Positions 29,487 through 38,523 of a DNA stretch of 64,000 nt are shown here, one piece after another. Position numbers and translations under genes: made by a program. The first letter of the stretch is position 1. The number at the start of each line of letters is the position of its first letter. This DNA comes from Sulfuricurvum sp. IAE1. GTDB taxonomy: Bacteria; Campylobacterota; Campylobacteria; Campylobacterales; Sulfurimonadaceae. The notes below the pieces were generated by a model. The model saw nothing but the letters and a program-made list of their open reading frames with translations. It was not told the DNA's origin and did no database searches. Location of the stretch: positions 186,001 through 250,000 of the forward strand of contig NZ_SLTI01000042.1 of NCBI RefSeq assembly GCF_004347735.1, read 5' to 3'.

Positions 29487-31055
29487 TTAACGCGCGTATT
29501 CCACGACGCGGCTTTCGCGGATGACATTGACTTTGATTTCGCCGGGAAACTGCACCTTCTGGGCGATCTCTTCGGCGATCTCGCGGGCGATCAGCGCACT
29601 TTCGTCGTCATTGACGCTTTGGGCGTTGACGATGACGCGCACTTCGCGCCCCGCATTGATAGCATAGGCCTGCTTGACCCCCTCTTTGCGGGTCGCGATC
29701 TCTTCGATTTCGCTCACGCGCCGCAGAAAACTCTCCAGCACTTCGCGCCGCGCGCCCGGACGGGCTGCGGAAAGGGTATCGGCCGCACACACGGCGGCGC
29801 ACTCGATGCTTTTGATCTCTTCGAAGCCGTGATGCGCGTAAATCGCGTTGATCACGACGGGATCTTCATTGTATTTTCGGCAGAGTTCGACGCCGATGTC
29901 GACGTGATTTCCCCCGCTCTCCTGGGTCAGTGCCTTGCCGATGTCGTGCAGCAGTCCGGCACGTCGGGCGAGTTTGACGTCGCCTCCCATCTCTGAGGCC
30001 ATGATACCCGCCAGATGGGCGACTTCCAGGGTATGTGCCAATGCGTTCTGGCCGTAGCTTGAACGGTATTTAAGCCGTCCAACGAGTTTGACCAGCTCGT
30101 GGTGAATCCCGCTTAGCCCCAGTTCGAAGACGATGTCTTCCCCTTCGCGCAGCATCGCTTCTTCAAACTCTTCGCACACCTTTTGGTACACCTCTTCGAT
30201 CCGGGCAGGCTGTATACGTCCGTCCTGAATCAGCAACTCGACCGTCCGTACCGCGACCGCGCGGCGATAGAGGTTGAACGAGCTGACAATGATCGCGTTG
30301 GGGGTCTCGTCGATAATGATATCGACCCCGGTCACCATTTCGAGGGTCTTGATATTGCGTCCCTCTTTGCCGATAATGCGCCCTTTGAGCTCATCGTCAT
30401 CGAGATGGATCACGCTGATGAGCCGCTCGGCCGCAAATTCGCCCGCAAAACGGGACGTCGCCTGCGCGAGAATGTAATCGGCTTTGCGTTTGATCTGTTC
30501 TTTGGACTGCTCTTCGAGCAGCCGCATTTCACGCGCAAGGGCGAGACGTTCTTTGTCCCGCACCTGTTCGATAAGGATCGCCTTGGCCTCCTGCGCGGAG
30601 AGTCCCGCGCGTTGTTCCACGATCACCTGCATCTGGTCAATTTTGCGGCGATAGTCTTCTTTTAATTTCTCCAAAGACCGCTCGTTGCGTTCGAGATTCA
30701 AACGGCGGTTTTCGATTGCCGAGCGCTGCGATGAAAGCTTCTCTTCTTCGCTTTTGCGGAAACGTTCGAACGTTTTCTCCTGATCGAGAATCTTTTGTTC
30801 GCGCTCTGCGAACTCTTTTTTAACCTGTTCGTACGTTTCGTCGTACCGCTTCTGAGCCTCTTTTTCGATCTCGCGCGAACGGATCGAAGCGCGTTCGAGG
30901 ACGATCTGCGCTTCGTTTTCGATCGCTTTGGCCTTTGCCTTGGCCTGTTCGAGATACAAATCAAAATGGGCGGCGGAAATCTTTTTCGAAATTAAAAAGC
31001 CGACTACACCGCTGGCGACGGCAATGCCGCCTCCGGCGAGTAGTTCGTTCAACAT
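29487..31055 (-). CDS. rny: Ribonuclease Y
   Basis: 522 residues, usual length. N-terminal TM anchor (LLAGGGIAVASGVVGFLI, 5-22), a long charged coiled coil (about 30-180), a KH domain with IGKEGRNIKTLE (about 228-239), then an HD domain with HTLEVAHLAG and GLLHDIGKALTQ. Endonuclease that starts mRNA decay at the membrane. GAGGAAAA precedes the ATG. The start region overlaps the C-terminal tail of the 5-FCL gene by 95 nt. Confidence 0.95.
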   Translation of the reverse strand: MLNELLAGGGIAVASGVVGFLISKKISAAHFDLYLEQAKAKAKAIENEAQIVLERASIRSREIEKEAQKRYDETYEQVKKEFAEREQKILDQEKTFERFRKSEEEKLSSQRSAIENRRLNLERNERSLEKLKEDYRRKIDQMQVIVEQRAGLSAQEAKAILIEQVRDKERLALAREMRLLEEQSKEQIKRKADYILAQATSRFAGEFAAERLISVIHLDDDELKGRIIGKEGRNIKTLEMVTGVDIIIDETPNAIIVSSFNLYRRAVAVRTVELLIQDGRIQPARIEEVYQKVCEEFEEAMLREGEDIVFELGLSGIHHELVKLVGRLKYRSSYGQNALAHTLEVAHLAGIMASEMGGDVKLARRAGLLHDIGKALTQESGGNHVDIGVELCRKYNEDPVVINAIYAHHGFEEIKSIECAAVCAADTLSAARPGARREVLESFLRRVSEIEEIATRKEGVKQAYAINAGREVRVIVNAQSVNDDESALIAREIAEEIAQKVQFPGEIKVNVIRESRVVEYAR

Positions 31056-31605
31056 GGGTTTTCCTCATACTATAGGCCCCGCGCGGGGTAATCAACAAAT
31101 CAGACCGCACATCATAATCGTCACATAAAAATCTGTTTGTCAAACATTCGCAGGACTGGATAAAAATCGTAAACGGTCTGGCTTTAAGGGTCGGGAAAAA
31201 TCGATCATACATCCCTTTGCCAAAACCGATCCGGCCCAGCGAGGCGTCTACCCCTATAGCGGGGACGATAGCTACATCTATTAAATCTGTTTTTCGATAA
31301 CTGTCCCGAGGCTCGTAAATCCCGAAAGCTTTACGTTCCAACGGTAATCTCAATGGTACCATCTTGAAACTGACGCCATCCATAAACGGGAGATATACTT
31401 TTCCTCTGCGGCGTGCGGCGGCAACCGTCTTACGGATGTCGGCTTCAAACTCCATGGGCCAGTAGGCCAGGACGCTTCGGGGGGCAAGCTCAGAGAGCAC
31501 CCGATCAAGCGTCCTCCGTACCCTCGCGTCGCGCATCGTTTTGGTCGCGGGACTGGCACTTTTAAGTCGTTTGCTGCAAACGCTTCGGAACTCGCTTTTG
31601 GTCAC
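30961..31605 (-). CDS. 5-formyltetrahydrofolate cyclo-ligase family protein with extended tail
   Basis: 214 residues. The family motif VDASLGRIGFGKGMYDRFF (about 117-135) with the G-x-G-x-G-x-Y-D-R signature for ATP/folate binding is clear. It forms methenyl-THF from 5-formyl-THF. Homologues end near DYDVRSDLLIT (about residue 173). Here about 40 further residues, very Arg-rich (HVERTTRRRRHCRRQ), read into the rny start, which suggests loss of the original stop. The enzyme core is intact. Confidence 0.82.
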   Translation of the reverse strand: MTKSEFRSVCSKRLKSASPATKTMRDARVRRTLDRVLSELAPRSVLAYWPMEFEADIRKTVAAARRRGKVYLPFMDGVSFKMVPLRLPLERKAFGIYEPRDSYRKTDLIDVAIVPAIGVDASLGRIGFGKGMYDRFFPTLKARPFTIFIQSCECLTNRFLCDDYDVRSDLLITPRGAYSMRKTHVERTTRRRRHCRRQRCSRLFNFEKDFRRPF

Positions 31606-31623
31606 TTTTTACCTTTGCTTCGT

Positions 31624-31629
31624 TATAAT
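31624..31629 (+). promoter_or_regulatory. -10 box upstream of the thioredoxin-like lipoprotein
   Basis: CGTTATAATCAG with TATAAT at 31624-31629, 35 nt before the ATG. It likely drives the thioredoxin-like gene, ftsY and radA, which are spaced by 2 nt each. Confidence 0.55.
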
Positions 31630-31664
31630 CAGCCTAATTTTATCCAATTCCAAAAGGGACCGAG

Positions 31665-32216
31665 ATGCGTTTTTCACTCTTTTTTACCTCTTTGATCTCT
31701 ATAACCCTCCTGTTTCAGGGATGCGGCGACGATTCGGCCGAAGACGCGATGGTCTCGACCGCCACGTTCAACCTGATGGACACGCAGGGAAAAGCCTATA
31801 CCGTCGAAAAACGGGGAACCAATTTCACCCTCAGCACCGGAAAAGACAAAGTCGTCCTTTTCGATATTTTTGCCACCTGGTGCCCCCCCTGCCAGGCCGA
31901 AGTGAAACATCTGGGCAATCTCCAGAAAAAATACGGTGAGGATCTGATCATCATGGGGATCACGATCGAAGACGACAAAAGCAACGCCGAACTCGAAGCG
32001 TTCCGCGAAAAGTACAAAGGGGGAGACTACCTCATCAGCAACAAAGCCGATAACAAAGAACTTGCCCGCGCCATCGCATCGACCATCGGGGTCGGCCAGC
32101 AGTTTCCGATACCGCTCATGGTGCTCTACAAAAACGGCGAATACGTGACCCACTACGCCGGCGCGACCCATGAAGAGATCATCGACCATGACATCGCCGA
32201 AGCACTGGAGCGTTAA
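31665..32216 (+). CDS. TlpA/ResA-like thioredoxin lipoprotein
   Basis: 183 residues. Signal peptide with Cys20 as lipidation site (LLFQGC). Thioredoxin fold with the active site WCPPC (Cys73, Cys76) and the cis-Pro in FPIPLMVLY near 150. It is anchored in the periplasm and reduces or isomerises disulfides, probably in cytochrome c maturation. First gene of a likely operon with ftsY and radA. Confidence 0.9.
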   Translation: MRFSLFFTSLISITLLFQGCGDDSAEDAMVSTATFNLMDTQGKAYTVEKRGTNFTLSTGKDKVVLFDIFATWCPPCQAEVKHLGNLQKKYGEDLIIMGITIEDDKSNAELEAFREKYKGGDYLISNKADNKELARAIASTIGVGQQFPIPLMVLYKNGEYVTHYAGATHEEIIDHDIAEALER

Positions 32217-32218
32217 GA

Positions 32219-33103
32219 ATGTTCGGATTTATCAAAAAAGGACTTCAGAAAACGGTCGACGCGATCGCGGCGGTACTCCCCGAAAAAAAAGCGGCCGTTT
32301 CCAAAGATGAGCTCGAAAGCATCCTCCTCGAAGCCGATGTCGAATACGATCTCGTCGAAATCATTCTCCGCGAACTTTACCAGGAAAACGTGACGCGCGA
32401 GCAACTCGAGTCGAAACTCCTCGCGACCCTAGCATTCGCCCAGAACACCCTCCCCGACAACCCCGACAAACCGACCGTCACCCTCATTATCGGCGTCAAC
32501 GGGGCCGGGAAAACGACGACGATCGCCAAACTGGCCCAACGCCACCTCAACAACGGCGAACGGGTCATCCTGGGTGCGGGAGACACCTTCCGCGCCGCCG
32601 CGATCGAACAGCTCACCCGCTGGGCCGACAAACTCGAAATCCCCATCGTCTCTTCGCGCCAGGGGCATGATCCCAGCGCCGTGGCGTACGATACGATCGA
32701 ATCGGCCAAAGCGCGGGGGTTTGAGCAGGTCATCATCGATACCGCCGGACGCCTCCACACCCAGACGAATCTGGGGAACGAACTCAAAAAAATCGTCCGC
32801 ATCTGCGACAAGGCCCATCCCGGATCGCCCCACCGCAAAATCCTCATTCTCGACGGGACACAGGGGAGTTCCGCGATCGCCCAGGCCAAAGCGTTCAACG
32901 AGATGGTGGGTGTTGATGGGATCATCATCACCAAGCTCGACGGAACGGCGAAGGGGGGATCAGTTTTCAGTATCGCATACGCCCTCAAACTCCCGATCCT
33001 CTACATCGGCGTCGGGGAGAGTGCGGAACATCTCATCCCGTTTGACAAATACGAATTCGTCGACGGTATCCTCGACGCGATTTTCGGCGAGAAAGCCGCC
33101 TGA
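32219..33103 (+). CDS. ftsY: Signal recognition particle receptor
   Basis: 294 residues. The NG domain is complete, with only a short N-terminal A region. G1 GVNGAGKTTT (92-101), G2 DTFRAAA near 122, G3 DTAGR near 179, G4 TKLDGTAKGG near 240. It docks SRP-ribosome complexes at the membrane. Start 2 nt after the thioredoxin-like gene. Confidence 0.96.
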   Translation: MFGFIKKGLQKTVDAIAAVLPEKKAAVSKDELESILLEADVEYDLVEIILRELYQENVTREQLESKLLATLAFAQNTLPDNPDKPTVTLIIGVNGAGKTTTIAKLAQRHLNNGERVILGAGDTFRAAAIEQLTRWADKLEIPIVSSRQGHDPSAVAYDTIESAKARGFEQVIIDTAGRLHTQTNLGNELKKIVRICDKAHPGSPHRKILILDGTQGSSAIAQAKAFNEMVGVDGIIITKLDGTAKGGSVFSIAYALKLPILYIGVGESAEHLIPFDKYEFVDGILDAIFGEKAA

Positions 33104-33105
33104 TC

Positions 33106-34458
33106 ATGGCCAAAAAGAAAACGACCCTCTTCGAATGCCAGCACTGCGGCTTCACCACCCCCAAATGGATGGGCAAATGCACCAACTGCGGCGGCTGGGA
33201 CAGTTTTATCGAGCTGAACGAACAGCAGCAGGAGATCATCAAACTCACCTCCTCATCATCTCCCGCAGCCGGAGCCAAGGCCAAAGAGATCACGAGTATC
33301 GTCGAAGAGACGACCGAGCGTTACAGCAGCGATGACAGCGAACTCGACATGGTTCTCGGCGGCGGAATCGTCCCGGGGTCACTTGTCCTGATCGGAGGGA
33401 GTCCCGGGGTGGGAAAATCGACCCTGCTCCTCAAAATCGGCTCCAACCTCGCACGCCAGAACCGTAACGTCCTCTACGTCACGGGCGAGGAGAGCGAAGG
33501 ACAGGTCAAACTGCGGGCCAACCGCCTCGGGGCCAACGTCGACCACCTCTACCTCCTCAGCGAAATCCGCCTCGAACAGGTTCTGGGCGAACTGCACGAA
33601 CGCGCGTACGAATGCATCATCGTCGACTCGATCCAGACCCTTTATTCCGAGACGATCCCCTCCGCACCCGGATCGGTGACGCAGGTACGCCAGATCACGT
33701 TTGACCTGATGCGCATTGCCAAAGAGCGCAAAATCGCCATCTTCATCATCGGGCACATCACCAAAGAGGGTTCAATCGCCGGCCCGAGGGTACTGGAGCA
33801 CATGGTGGACGTGGTCTTGTATTTCGAAGGGGACAGCGGTCACGAACTGCGGATCCTGCGCGGGTTCAAAAACCGTTTCGGCCCCACCAGCGAAATCGGC
33901 GTATTCGAAATGCGCGGCGAAGGGCTCGTTTCGGCCAAAGACCTCTCCTCGCGTTTTTTCAACCGCTCCAAATCCCAAAGCGGCTCGGCCCTGACCGTCA
34001 TTATGGAGGGTTCCCGCCCCATCGTGCTGGAAGTGCAGGCGCTGGTGAGCGACACCCACGCACCCAATCCCAAACGTCAGGCGACGGGGTTCGAAACCAA
34101 CCGTCTCAACATGCTCCTGGCCCTGCTGGAGCGCAAACTCGAACTGCCGCTCAACAGTTACGACGTCTTCGTCAACATCACGGGCGGCATCAAAATCACC
34201 GAAACGTCCGCCGATCTCGCGATTCTCGCCGCCATCATCAGCAGCTTCCGCAACCGCTCCATCTCCAAAGAGACCGTTTTTATCGGCGAAGTCTCGCTCG
34301 TCGGGGATATCCGCGAAGTGTACCAACTCGACCAGCGGCTCAAAGAAGCGGCTTCCCAACAGATCACAAAAGCGCTCATCCCCAAAAAACCGCTCGAAAA
34401 AAGCAGCGTCAAATGCTACGAAATCGACGAAGTGAGTAAACTGCTGGAGTGGTTTTAA
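33106..34458 (+). CDS. radA: DNA repair protein RadA
   Basis: 450 residues. N-terminal zinc finger (Cys11, Cys14, Cys25, Cys28), RecA-like ATPase with Walker A IGGSPGVGKST (96-106), the KNRFG motif (in GFKNRFGPT near 255) and a C-terminal Lon-like domain (NITGGIKITETSADLAI). It is a branch-migration helicase in recombination. Follows ftsY by 2 nt. Confidence 0.96.
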   Translation: MAKKKTTLFECQHCGFTTPKWMGKCTNCGGWDSFIELNEQQQEIIKLTSSSSPAAGAKAKEITSIVEETTERYSSDDSELDMVLGGGIVPGSLVLIGGSPGVGKSTLLLKIGSNLARQNRNVLYVTGEESEGQVKLRANRLGANVDHLYLLSEIRLEQVLGELHERAYECIIVDSIQTLYSETIPSAPGSVTQVRQITFDLMRIAKERKIAIFIIGHITKEGSIAGPRVLEHMVDVVLYFEGDSGHELRILRGFKNRFGPTSEIGVFEMRGEGLVSAKDLSSRFFNRSKSQSGSALTVIMEGSRPIVLEVQALVSDTHAPNPKRQATGFETNRLNMLLALLERKLELPLNSYDVFVNITGGIKITETSADLAILAAIISSFRNRSISKETVFIGEVSLVGDIREVYQLDQRLKEAASQQITKALIPKKPLEKSSVKCYEIDEVSKLLEWF

Positions 34459-34471
34459 AGGTAGATTCGAG

Positions 34472-34477
34472 TATAAT
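34472..34477 (+). promoter_or_regulatory. -10 box upstream of the 90-aa conserved protein
   Basis: GAGTATAATTTC with TATAAT at 34472-34477, 29 nt before the ATG. CTGAGGAGA gives the Shine-Dalgarno. Confidence 0.55.
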
Positions 34478-34506
34478 TTCCAACCCATAACCTGAGGAGA
34501 ATCAAC

Positions 34507-34779
34507 ATGCCTATGTGTTCCATTTTTGCCGATCATAAATCCGAAGAGCGCTATTCCAAGCTCTCGCTCGCCTATACGACCGACGAAGAACGCCAACTGA
34601 TCGAAGAAACGATCGAGGCGTGTACTCCCTTGTGCTCAATCCAGCCGACCATTTACGGCGGTGCCGTCACCGGCGGAAAACGGATGATCACGATCGAATA
34701 CCATGACGACTGCGACCGCGAAGGGGGCAACGTGTTCGAAGCGATCATCAAAAAACTGGGAATAGAGGAATGTCATTGA
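34507..34779 (+). CDS. Small conserved protein of unknown function (90 aa)
   Basis: Acidic, with four scattered cysteines in MPMCSIF, IEACTPLCSIQP and YHDDCDRE, and a final EECH. These could coordinate a metal or form disulfides, but no known pattern fits. The end overlaps the carbonic anhydrase start by 10 nt, so the two are cotranslated; a shared role with CO2/bicarbonate metabolism is only suggested by the linkage. Confidence 0.7.
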   Translation: MPMCSIFADHKSEERYSKLSLAYTTDEERQLIEETIEACTPLCSIQPTIYGGAVTGGKRMITIEYHDDCDREGGNVFEAIIKKLGIEECH

Positions 34780-35450
34780 CCATCAACCCCTCGGATCTGA
34801 GTGTCCAGCGTCTTAAAGAGTTCGCCGAAGGGAACGAAACCTTCCAGAAAACCTACTTCCGCAAGAATGAAGCGCAACTGCTCAAACTTGCAAAAGAAGG
34901 TCAAAACCCCAAGACCCTTTTCATCGGATGTTCGGATTCACGGGTCATTCCCGACCTGATCGTCCAGTCCAATCCCGGCGATTTATTCGTTATCCGAAAC
35001 GTCGGAAACTTCGTCGCTCCCTACAAACCCGACGAGGATTTTCACTCGACCGCGGCGGGAATCGAATACGCCGTGAACGTCCTGGGAGTCTCCGAGATCA
35101 TCATCTGCGGACATTCTCACTGCGGGGCGATCGAATCGCTGTACAAAACGACGTGCGATACGTCGATGGTCCATACGGCCAAATGGCTGACTCTGGGAGA
35201 AAAAGCCAAATCGATGGCATTGATCGCACTGGGAGACAACGCCCCTAAGGACAATCTCCTGCGGACAACCGAGCAACTCTCGATCATCACCCAGATCGAA
35301 AACCTTCTCACCTACCCTTACGTCAAAAAACTGGTGGACTCGGATAAACTGTTCATCCACGGGTGGTACTACGATATCGAAACCGGAACGATCGATTACT
35401 ACGATCCCGATTCCTACCAGTTCCGACCGCTCAGCGATCTCGCCGAATAA
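34770..35450 (+). CDS. Beta-class carbonic anhydrase
   Basis: 226 residues. Zinc ligands Cys54 (in GCSDSR, with Asp56/Arg58 as the catalytic dyad), His115 and Cys118 (CGHSHCGA). It interconverts CO2 and bicarbonate in the cytoplasm. In an autotrophic Campylobacterota host it would supply carbon fixation or anaplerotic carboxylation. Overlaps the small Cys-containing gene. Confidence 0.95.
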   Translation: MSLTINPSDLSVQRLKEFAEGNETFQKTYFRKNEAQLLKLAKEGQNPKTLFIGCSDSRVIPDLIVQSNPGDLFVIRNVGNFVAPYKPDEDFHSTAAGIEYAVNVLGVSEIIICGHSHCGAIESLYKTTCDTSMVHTAKWLTLGEKAKSMALIALGDNAPKDNLLRTTEQLSIITQIENLLTYPYVKKLVDSDKLFIHGWYYDIETGTIDYYDPDSYQFRPLSDLAE

Positions 35451-35486
35451 TCCGTTCTTTTTCCGTCCCTTTGCGGGACGCTCTTT

Positions 35487-36281
35487 TTACCAATCCAGAA
35501 ACAAAAACAGCGCCGAGAGAAAATAGTTCGCGACGAAAATCGCCACCGCCGAATAGACGACCGCATAGATCGTCGACTCTCCGACCCCTCTGGCTCCGCC
35601 TGTTGTATGGTAGCCGATGTAGCTGCCGATGGCACTGACGATGTAGCCGAAAACGGCGGCTTTGATGACGCCGGTCATGATGTCGTCGAATTCTCCCAGC
35701 CGCATCAGCGTATCCTGGTAAACGACCGGATTGATCCCCAAAACTCCCGTCGAAATCAGATAACCGGCACCTATGGCGATGAAATCGAACCAGACGACCA
35801 GCAGGGGAAGCGAAATGATCGTCGCTACGATGCGCGGAGAGATCAGGTACTCTTTGGAATCGACCCCCAGGATGTCGATTGCGTCGATCTGTTCGCTCAC
35901 CCGCATCGTCCCCAGTTCCGCCGCCATCGCGCTGATGGAGCGCGAAATCAGCATCAAGGCCGCGAACACGGGCCCCAGTTCGCGCGTAATCGAAAAATAG
36001 ACGGTATAGCCGATAAAATTTTCGGCGCCGAACTGGTGGAACCCGTTGTAAAGCTGTATCGCCAGCACCATTCCGGTAAAAACGGCGGTCAGCGTAATAA
36101 CCCCCATACACCCCATCCCGATAACTTCGATCTGGGTCAGAAAAATTTTGGGGCGGCGCAGTACGTACGGAAAGAGTGCAAAAAGTCTGACCTGGAACAG
36201 AATAAACGCCCCGAATCTCTCAATCGTGTCGAAAAAACGGACGAACGGACGGCCGACGTAACCCAATAGCCTCTCTATCAT
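35487..36281 (-). CDS. mlaE: MlaE/YrbE-type ABC transporter permease
   Basis: 264 residues with about six hydrophobic segments. The conserved EQIDAIDILGVDSKEYLISPR stretch (about 152-172) and the PVFAALMLISRSISAMAAELGTMR stretch (about 123-146) are the family hallmarks. Permease of the Mla phospholipid transport system between inner and outer membranes. The ATPase and MCE partners are not adjacent. The gene stands alone on the minus strand between two plus-strand units. Confidence 0.9.
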   Translation of the reverse strand: MIERLLGYVGRPFVRFFDTIERFGAFILFQVRLFALFPYVLRRPKIFLTQIEVIGMGCMGVITLTAVFTGMVLAIQLYNGFHQFGAENFIGYTVYFSITRELGPVFAALMLISRSISAMAAELGTMRVSEQIDAIDILGVDSKEYLISPRIVATIISLPLLVVWFDFIAIGAGYLISTGVLGINPVVYQDTLMRLGEFDDIMTGVIKAAVFGYIVSAIGSYIGYHTTGGARGVGESTIYAVVYSAVAIFVANYFLSALFLFLDW

Positions 36282-36348
36282 TGCACTATTCCTTGTTTTA
36301 ATCGGGTAAGTTTACTCCAAGAAAGCCTAAAATTCAAAAGTTTCTCGC

Positions 36349-36354
36349 TACAAT
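36349..36354 (+). promoter_or_regulatory. -10 box upstream of fliL
   Basis: CGCTACAATATC with TACAAT at 36349-36354, 33 nt before the fliL ATG. The form fits the sigma-70-like -10 of this group rather than a flagellar sigma-54 or sigma-28 site. Confidence 0.5.
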
Positions 36355-36387
36355 ATCCATTATCTTACCAAACAACCGGAGCAACGG

Positions 36388-36939
36388 ATGGCTGAAAAAG
36401 AAGAAGAACAGACCGCAGAAGGCGGAGAAAAGAAAAAATCGAACCTGCTGCTGATCATTATCATCATCGTACTGGTGCTCGTACTGGCGATCGGCGGGGC
36501 CATTGCATTTTTGATGATGGGTAACGATGATGCGGCGGGCGAAGCGGCTCACGGAGCCAAAAAAGAAGCCGCGGCCGCGCCGCATGCCGACGAAGCCGAA
36601 AGCGAAGCGGGCCCTTCGGATTCTTCCCTGACCGAAGTGGGACTGATGTACCCGCTTGACGTTTTCACGGTCAATCTCCTTTCCGAAAGCGGACGCCGTT
36701 ATCTGAAAGTCGAGATCAACCTTGAAATCGAGGGGGAAGAACTTAGCCCTGAACTCGATACGAAAAAACCGATTTTCCGCGATATCATTATCCGGATTCT
36801 CTCTTCCAAATCGCTCGAAGAAATTTCGACGATCAAAGGAAAAGAGAAACTCAAAGAACAGATCGTCGACGAGATCAACATGCGTCTTAAAGACGGTAAA
36901 GTCAAAAACGTCTACTTCACCGATTTCGTGGTGCAATGA
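36388..36939 (+). CDS. fliL: Flagellar basal-body-associated protein FliL
   Basis: 183 residues. Short cytoplasmic N-terminus rich in Lys/Glu, one TM helix (about 20-44), an acidic Ala-rich linker, then the periplasmic FliL domain (YPLDVFTVNLLSESGRRYLK near 88-107, KGKEKLKEQIVDEIN near 150). It supports stator function around the motor. Coupled (ATGA) to acpS. Confidence 0.92.
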   Translation: MAEKEEEQTAEGGEKKKSNLLLIIIIIVLVLVLAIGGAIAFLMMGNDDAAGEAAHGAKKEAAAAPHADEAESEAGPSDSSLTEVGLMYPLDVFTVNLLSESGRRYLKVEINLEIEGEELSPELDTKKPIFRDIIIRILSSKSLEEISTIKGKEKLKEQIVDEINMRLKDGKVKNVYFTDFVVQ

Positions 36940-37292
36940 TCGGAATCGACCTGGTCAAAACGCAGAGGATGGAACGGCTACTGGGCCGTTTCGGCGAACG
37001 GGGGCTTTCCCGTTTCCTCTCCCCCGATGAAATTCTCCTCGTCAAAAACCACCGTAACGCCGCCGGGTTCTGGGCCGCCAAGGAAGCATGCGCCAAAGCG
37101 CTTGGATGCGGCATCGGGGCCGAGTGCGGATTTCACGATATCATCCTCTCCAAAAACCCCAAAGGTGCACCGCTGATCGATCTGTCCGAACGGGTCAAAA
37201 CGGCGTTCGCTATCGAAAATCTCAGCGTCTCGATCACCCATGACGGCGACTACGCGATCGCCGTCGTCGCCCTTGAACGGCACAGGGCTTAA
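36936..37292 (+). CDS. acpS: Holo-[acyl-carrier-protein] synthase
   Basis: 118 residues. It transfers the phosphopantetheine arm of CoA to ACP. Metal-binding Asp5 in IGIDLV and Glu in FWAAKEACAKALG (about 46-58), plus SITHDGDYAIAVV near the end, are the AcpS signatures. Start overlaps the fliL stop; the linkage of a lipid gene with fliL is not functionally obvious. Confidence 0.95.
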   Translation: MIGIDLVKTQRMERLLGRFGERGLSRFLSPDEILLVKNHRNAAGFWAAKEACAKALGCGIGAECGFHDIILSKNPKGAPLIDLSERVKTAFAIENLSVSITHDGDYAIAVVALERHRA

Positions 37293-37345
37293 CCCTTCTC
37301 TTATCGCCTCTGGGTTATGATTTTAGCATCATTACGAGGAATCCC

Positions 37346-38518
37346 ATGAACGCCATTACCGTCACCAAAAACGCCGCCCGATCCTTACGCAATTTCTTTT
37401 GCTGGGTTTACAGCAACGAACTGATCGCCCCGGACGATATTGCCGATGGAGAGATCGTCGATATCCTTGCACCCGATGGGACATTTCTCGCGCGGGGGTA
37501 TCTCAACCGCAAAAGCACGATTTCGGTACGGGTCCTCGCGTTTGAGCGCCGAGAGATCGACGCTTCGTTTTTCGAAGAACGGATCCGGTCGGCCTACGTC
37601 AAACGCAAGGCCATAGCCGGATGCGCCGACGCTTACCGCGTCGTCCACTCCGAAGCCGATTTTCTCCCGGGTCTCATCGTCGACAGCTACAACGGCTATC
37701 TTGCGATTCAGATCAACACCCTGGGAATGGAACGGCTGCGCGCCCCGATCATCGATGCCCTCCGAAAGGTCCTCAACCCCATCGGCATCATTGACAAATC
37801 CGATGCCAAAGTACGCGCCAAAGAGGGACTCGAGACCCGTAATGGCGTCATTTCCGGTACGGTTCCCGAAACCGTTACGATCACTGAAAACGGGATCAAA
37901 TTCAGCGTCAACCTTCACGAAGGGCAAAAAACGGGCTTCTACCTCGACCAACGCCGTAACCGTCGTATCAGTGCGGAATATGTCGGCGAGGGGATGCGTG
38001 TTTTGGATGTTTTCTGCAATGCCGGAGGTTTCGGTCTCTACGCCCTGCGCAACGGTGCCGACGTCCGGTTTGTCGATCTCTCCGAACATGCCCTGACGCA
38101 AGTCCGGCACAACCTCGAACTCAACGGTTTTCCAGAGTGCGACATCATCCGCCAGGACGCTTTCGATTTCCTGACCCTCGAAAAAACGACGCCGAACCGC
38201 TATGACGCGGTTTTCCTCGACCCTCCCCCGTTTGCCAAAACGAAAAAAGAGGCCGAGGGGGCAATCAAGGGGTTCAAATTTCTTTTTTCGGCGGGCCTGT
38301 CGTTGACCAAACCGGGGGGGATCGTCGCACTCTACTCCTGCTCGCACCATATCGGAGAAGACACCCTCCTCGAGATCGCCCGCGAAGCTTCCGCCAAGGC
38401 GGGGGTCCCGTTGGAGGTTCTGGAGCTTCAGCGCGCAGACAATGATCATCCCTACATTCTCAATATCCCGAATTCCGCCTATCTCAGCGGAATCATCGTT
38501 CGTAAAACCGTATTATAG
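37346..38518 (+). CDS. RlmI-like class I rRNA methyltransferase with PUA domain
   Basis: 390 residues. N-terminal PUA domain (about 1-75), then an EEHEE-type region and a Rossmann methyltransferase with FCNAGGFGLYAL (about 220-231) and DPPPFAK (about 292-298). The KTGFYLDQRRNRR segment near 197-209 is characteristic. Family members form m5C on 23S rRNA (RlmI) or related marks; there is no obvious catalytic Cys motif beyond CSHH near 332, so the product is inferred. Confidence 0.88.
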   Translation: MNAITVTKNAARSLRNFFCWVYSNELIAPDDIADGEIVDILAPDGTFLARGYLNRKSTISVRVLAFERREIDASFFEERIRSAYVKRKAIAGCADAYRVVHSEADFLPGLIVDSYNGYLAIQINTLGMERLRAPIIDALRKVLNPIGIIDKSDAKVRAKEGLETRNGVISGTVPETVTITENGIKFSVNLHEGQKTGFYLDQRRNRRISAEYVGEGMRVLDVFCNAGGFGLYALRNGADVRFVDLSEHALTQVRHNLELNGFPECDIIRQDAFDFLTLEKTTPNRYDAVFLDPPPFAKTKKEAEGAIKGFKFLFSAGLSLTKPGGIVALYSCSHHIGEDTLLEIAREASAKAGVPLEVLELQRADNDHPYILNIPNSAYLSGIIVRKTVL

Positions 38519-38523
38519 GAGTC

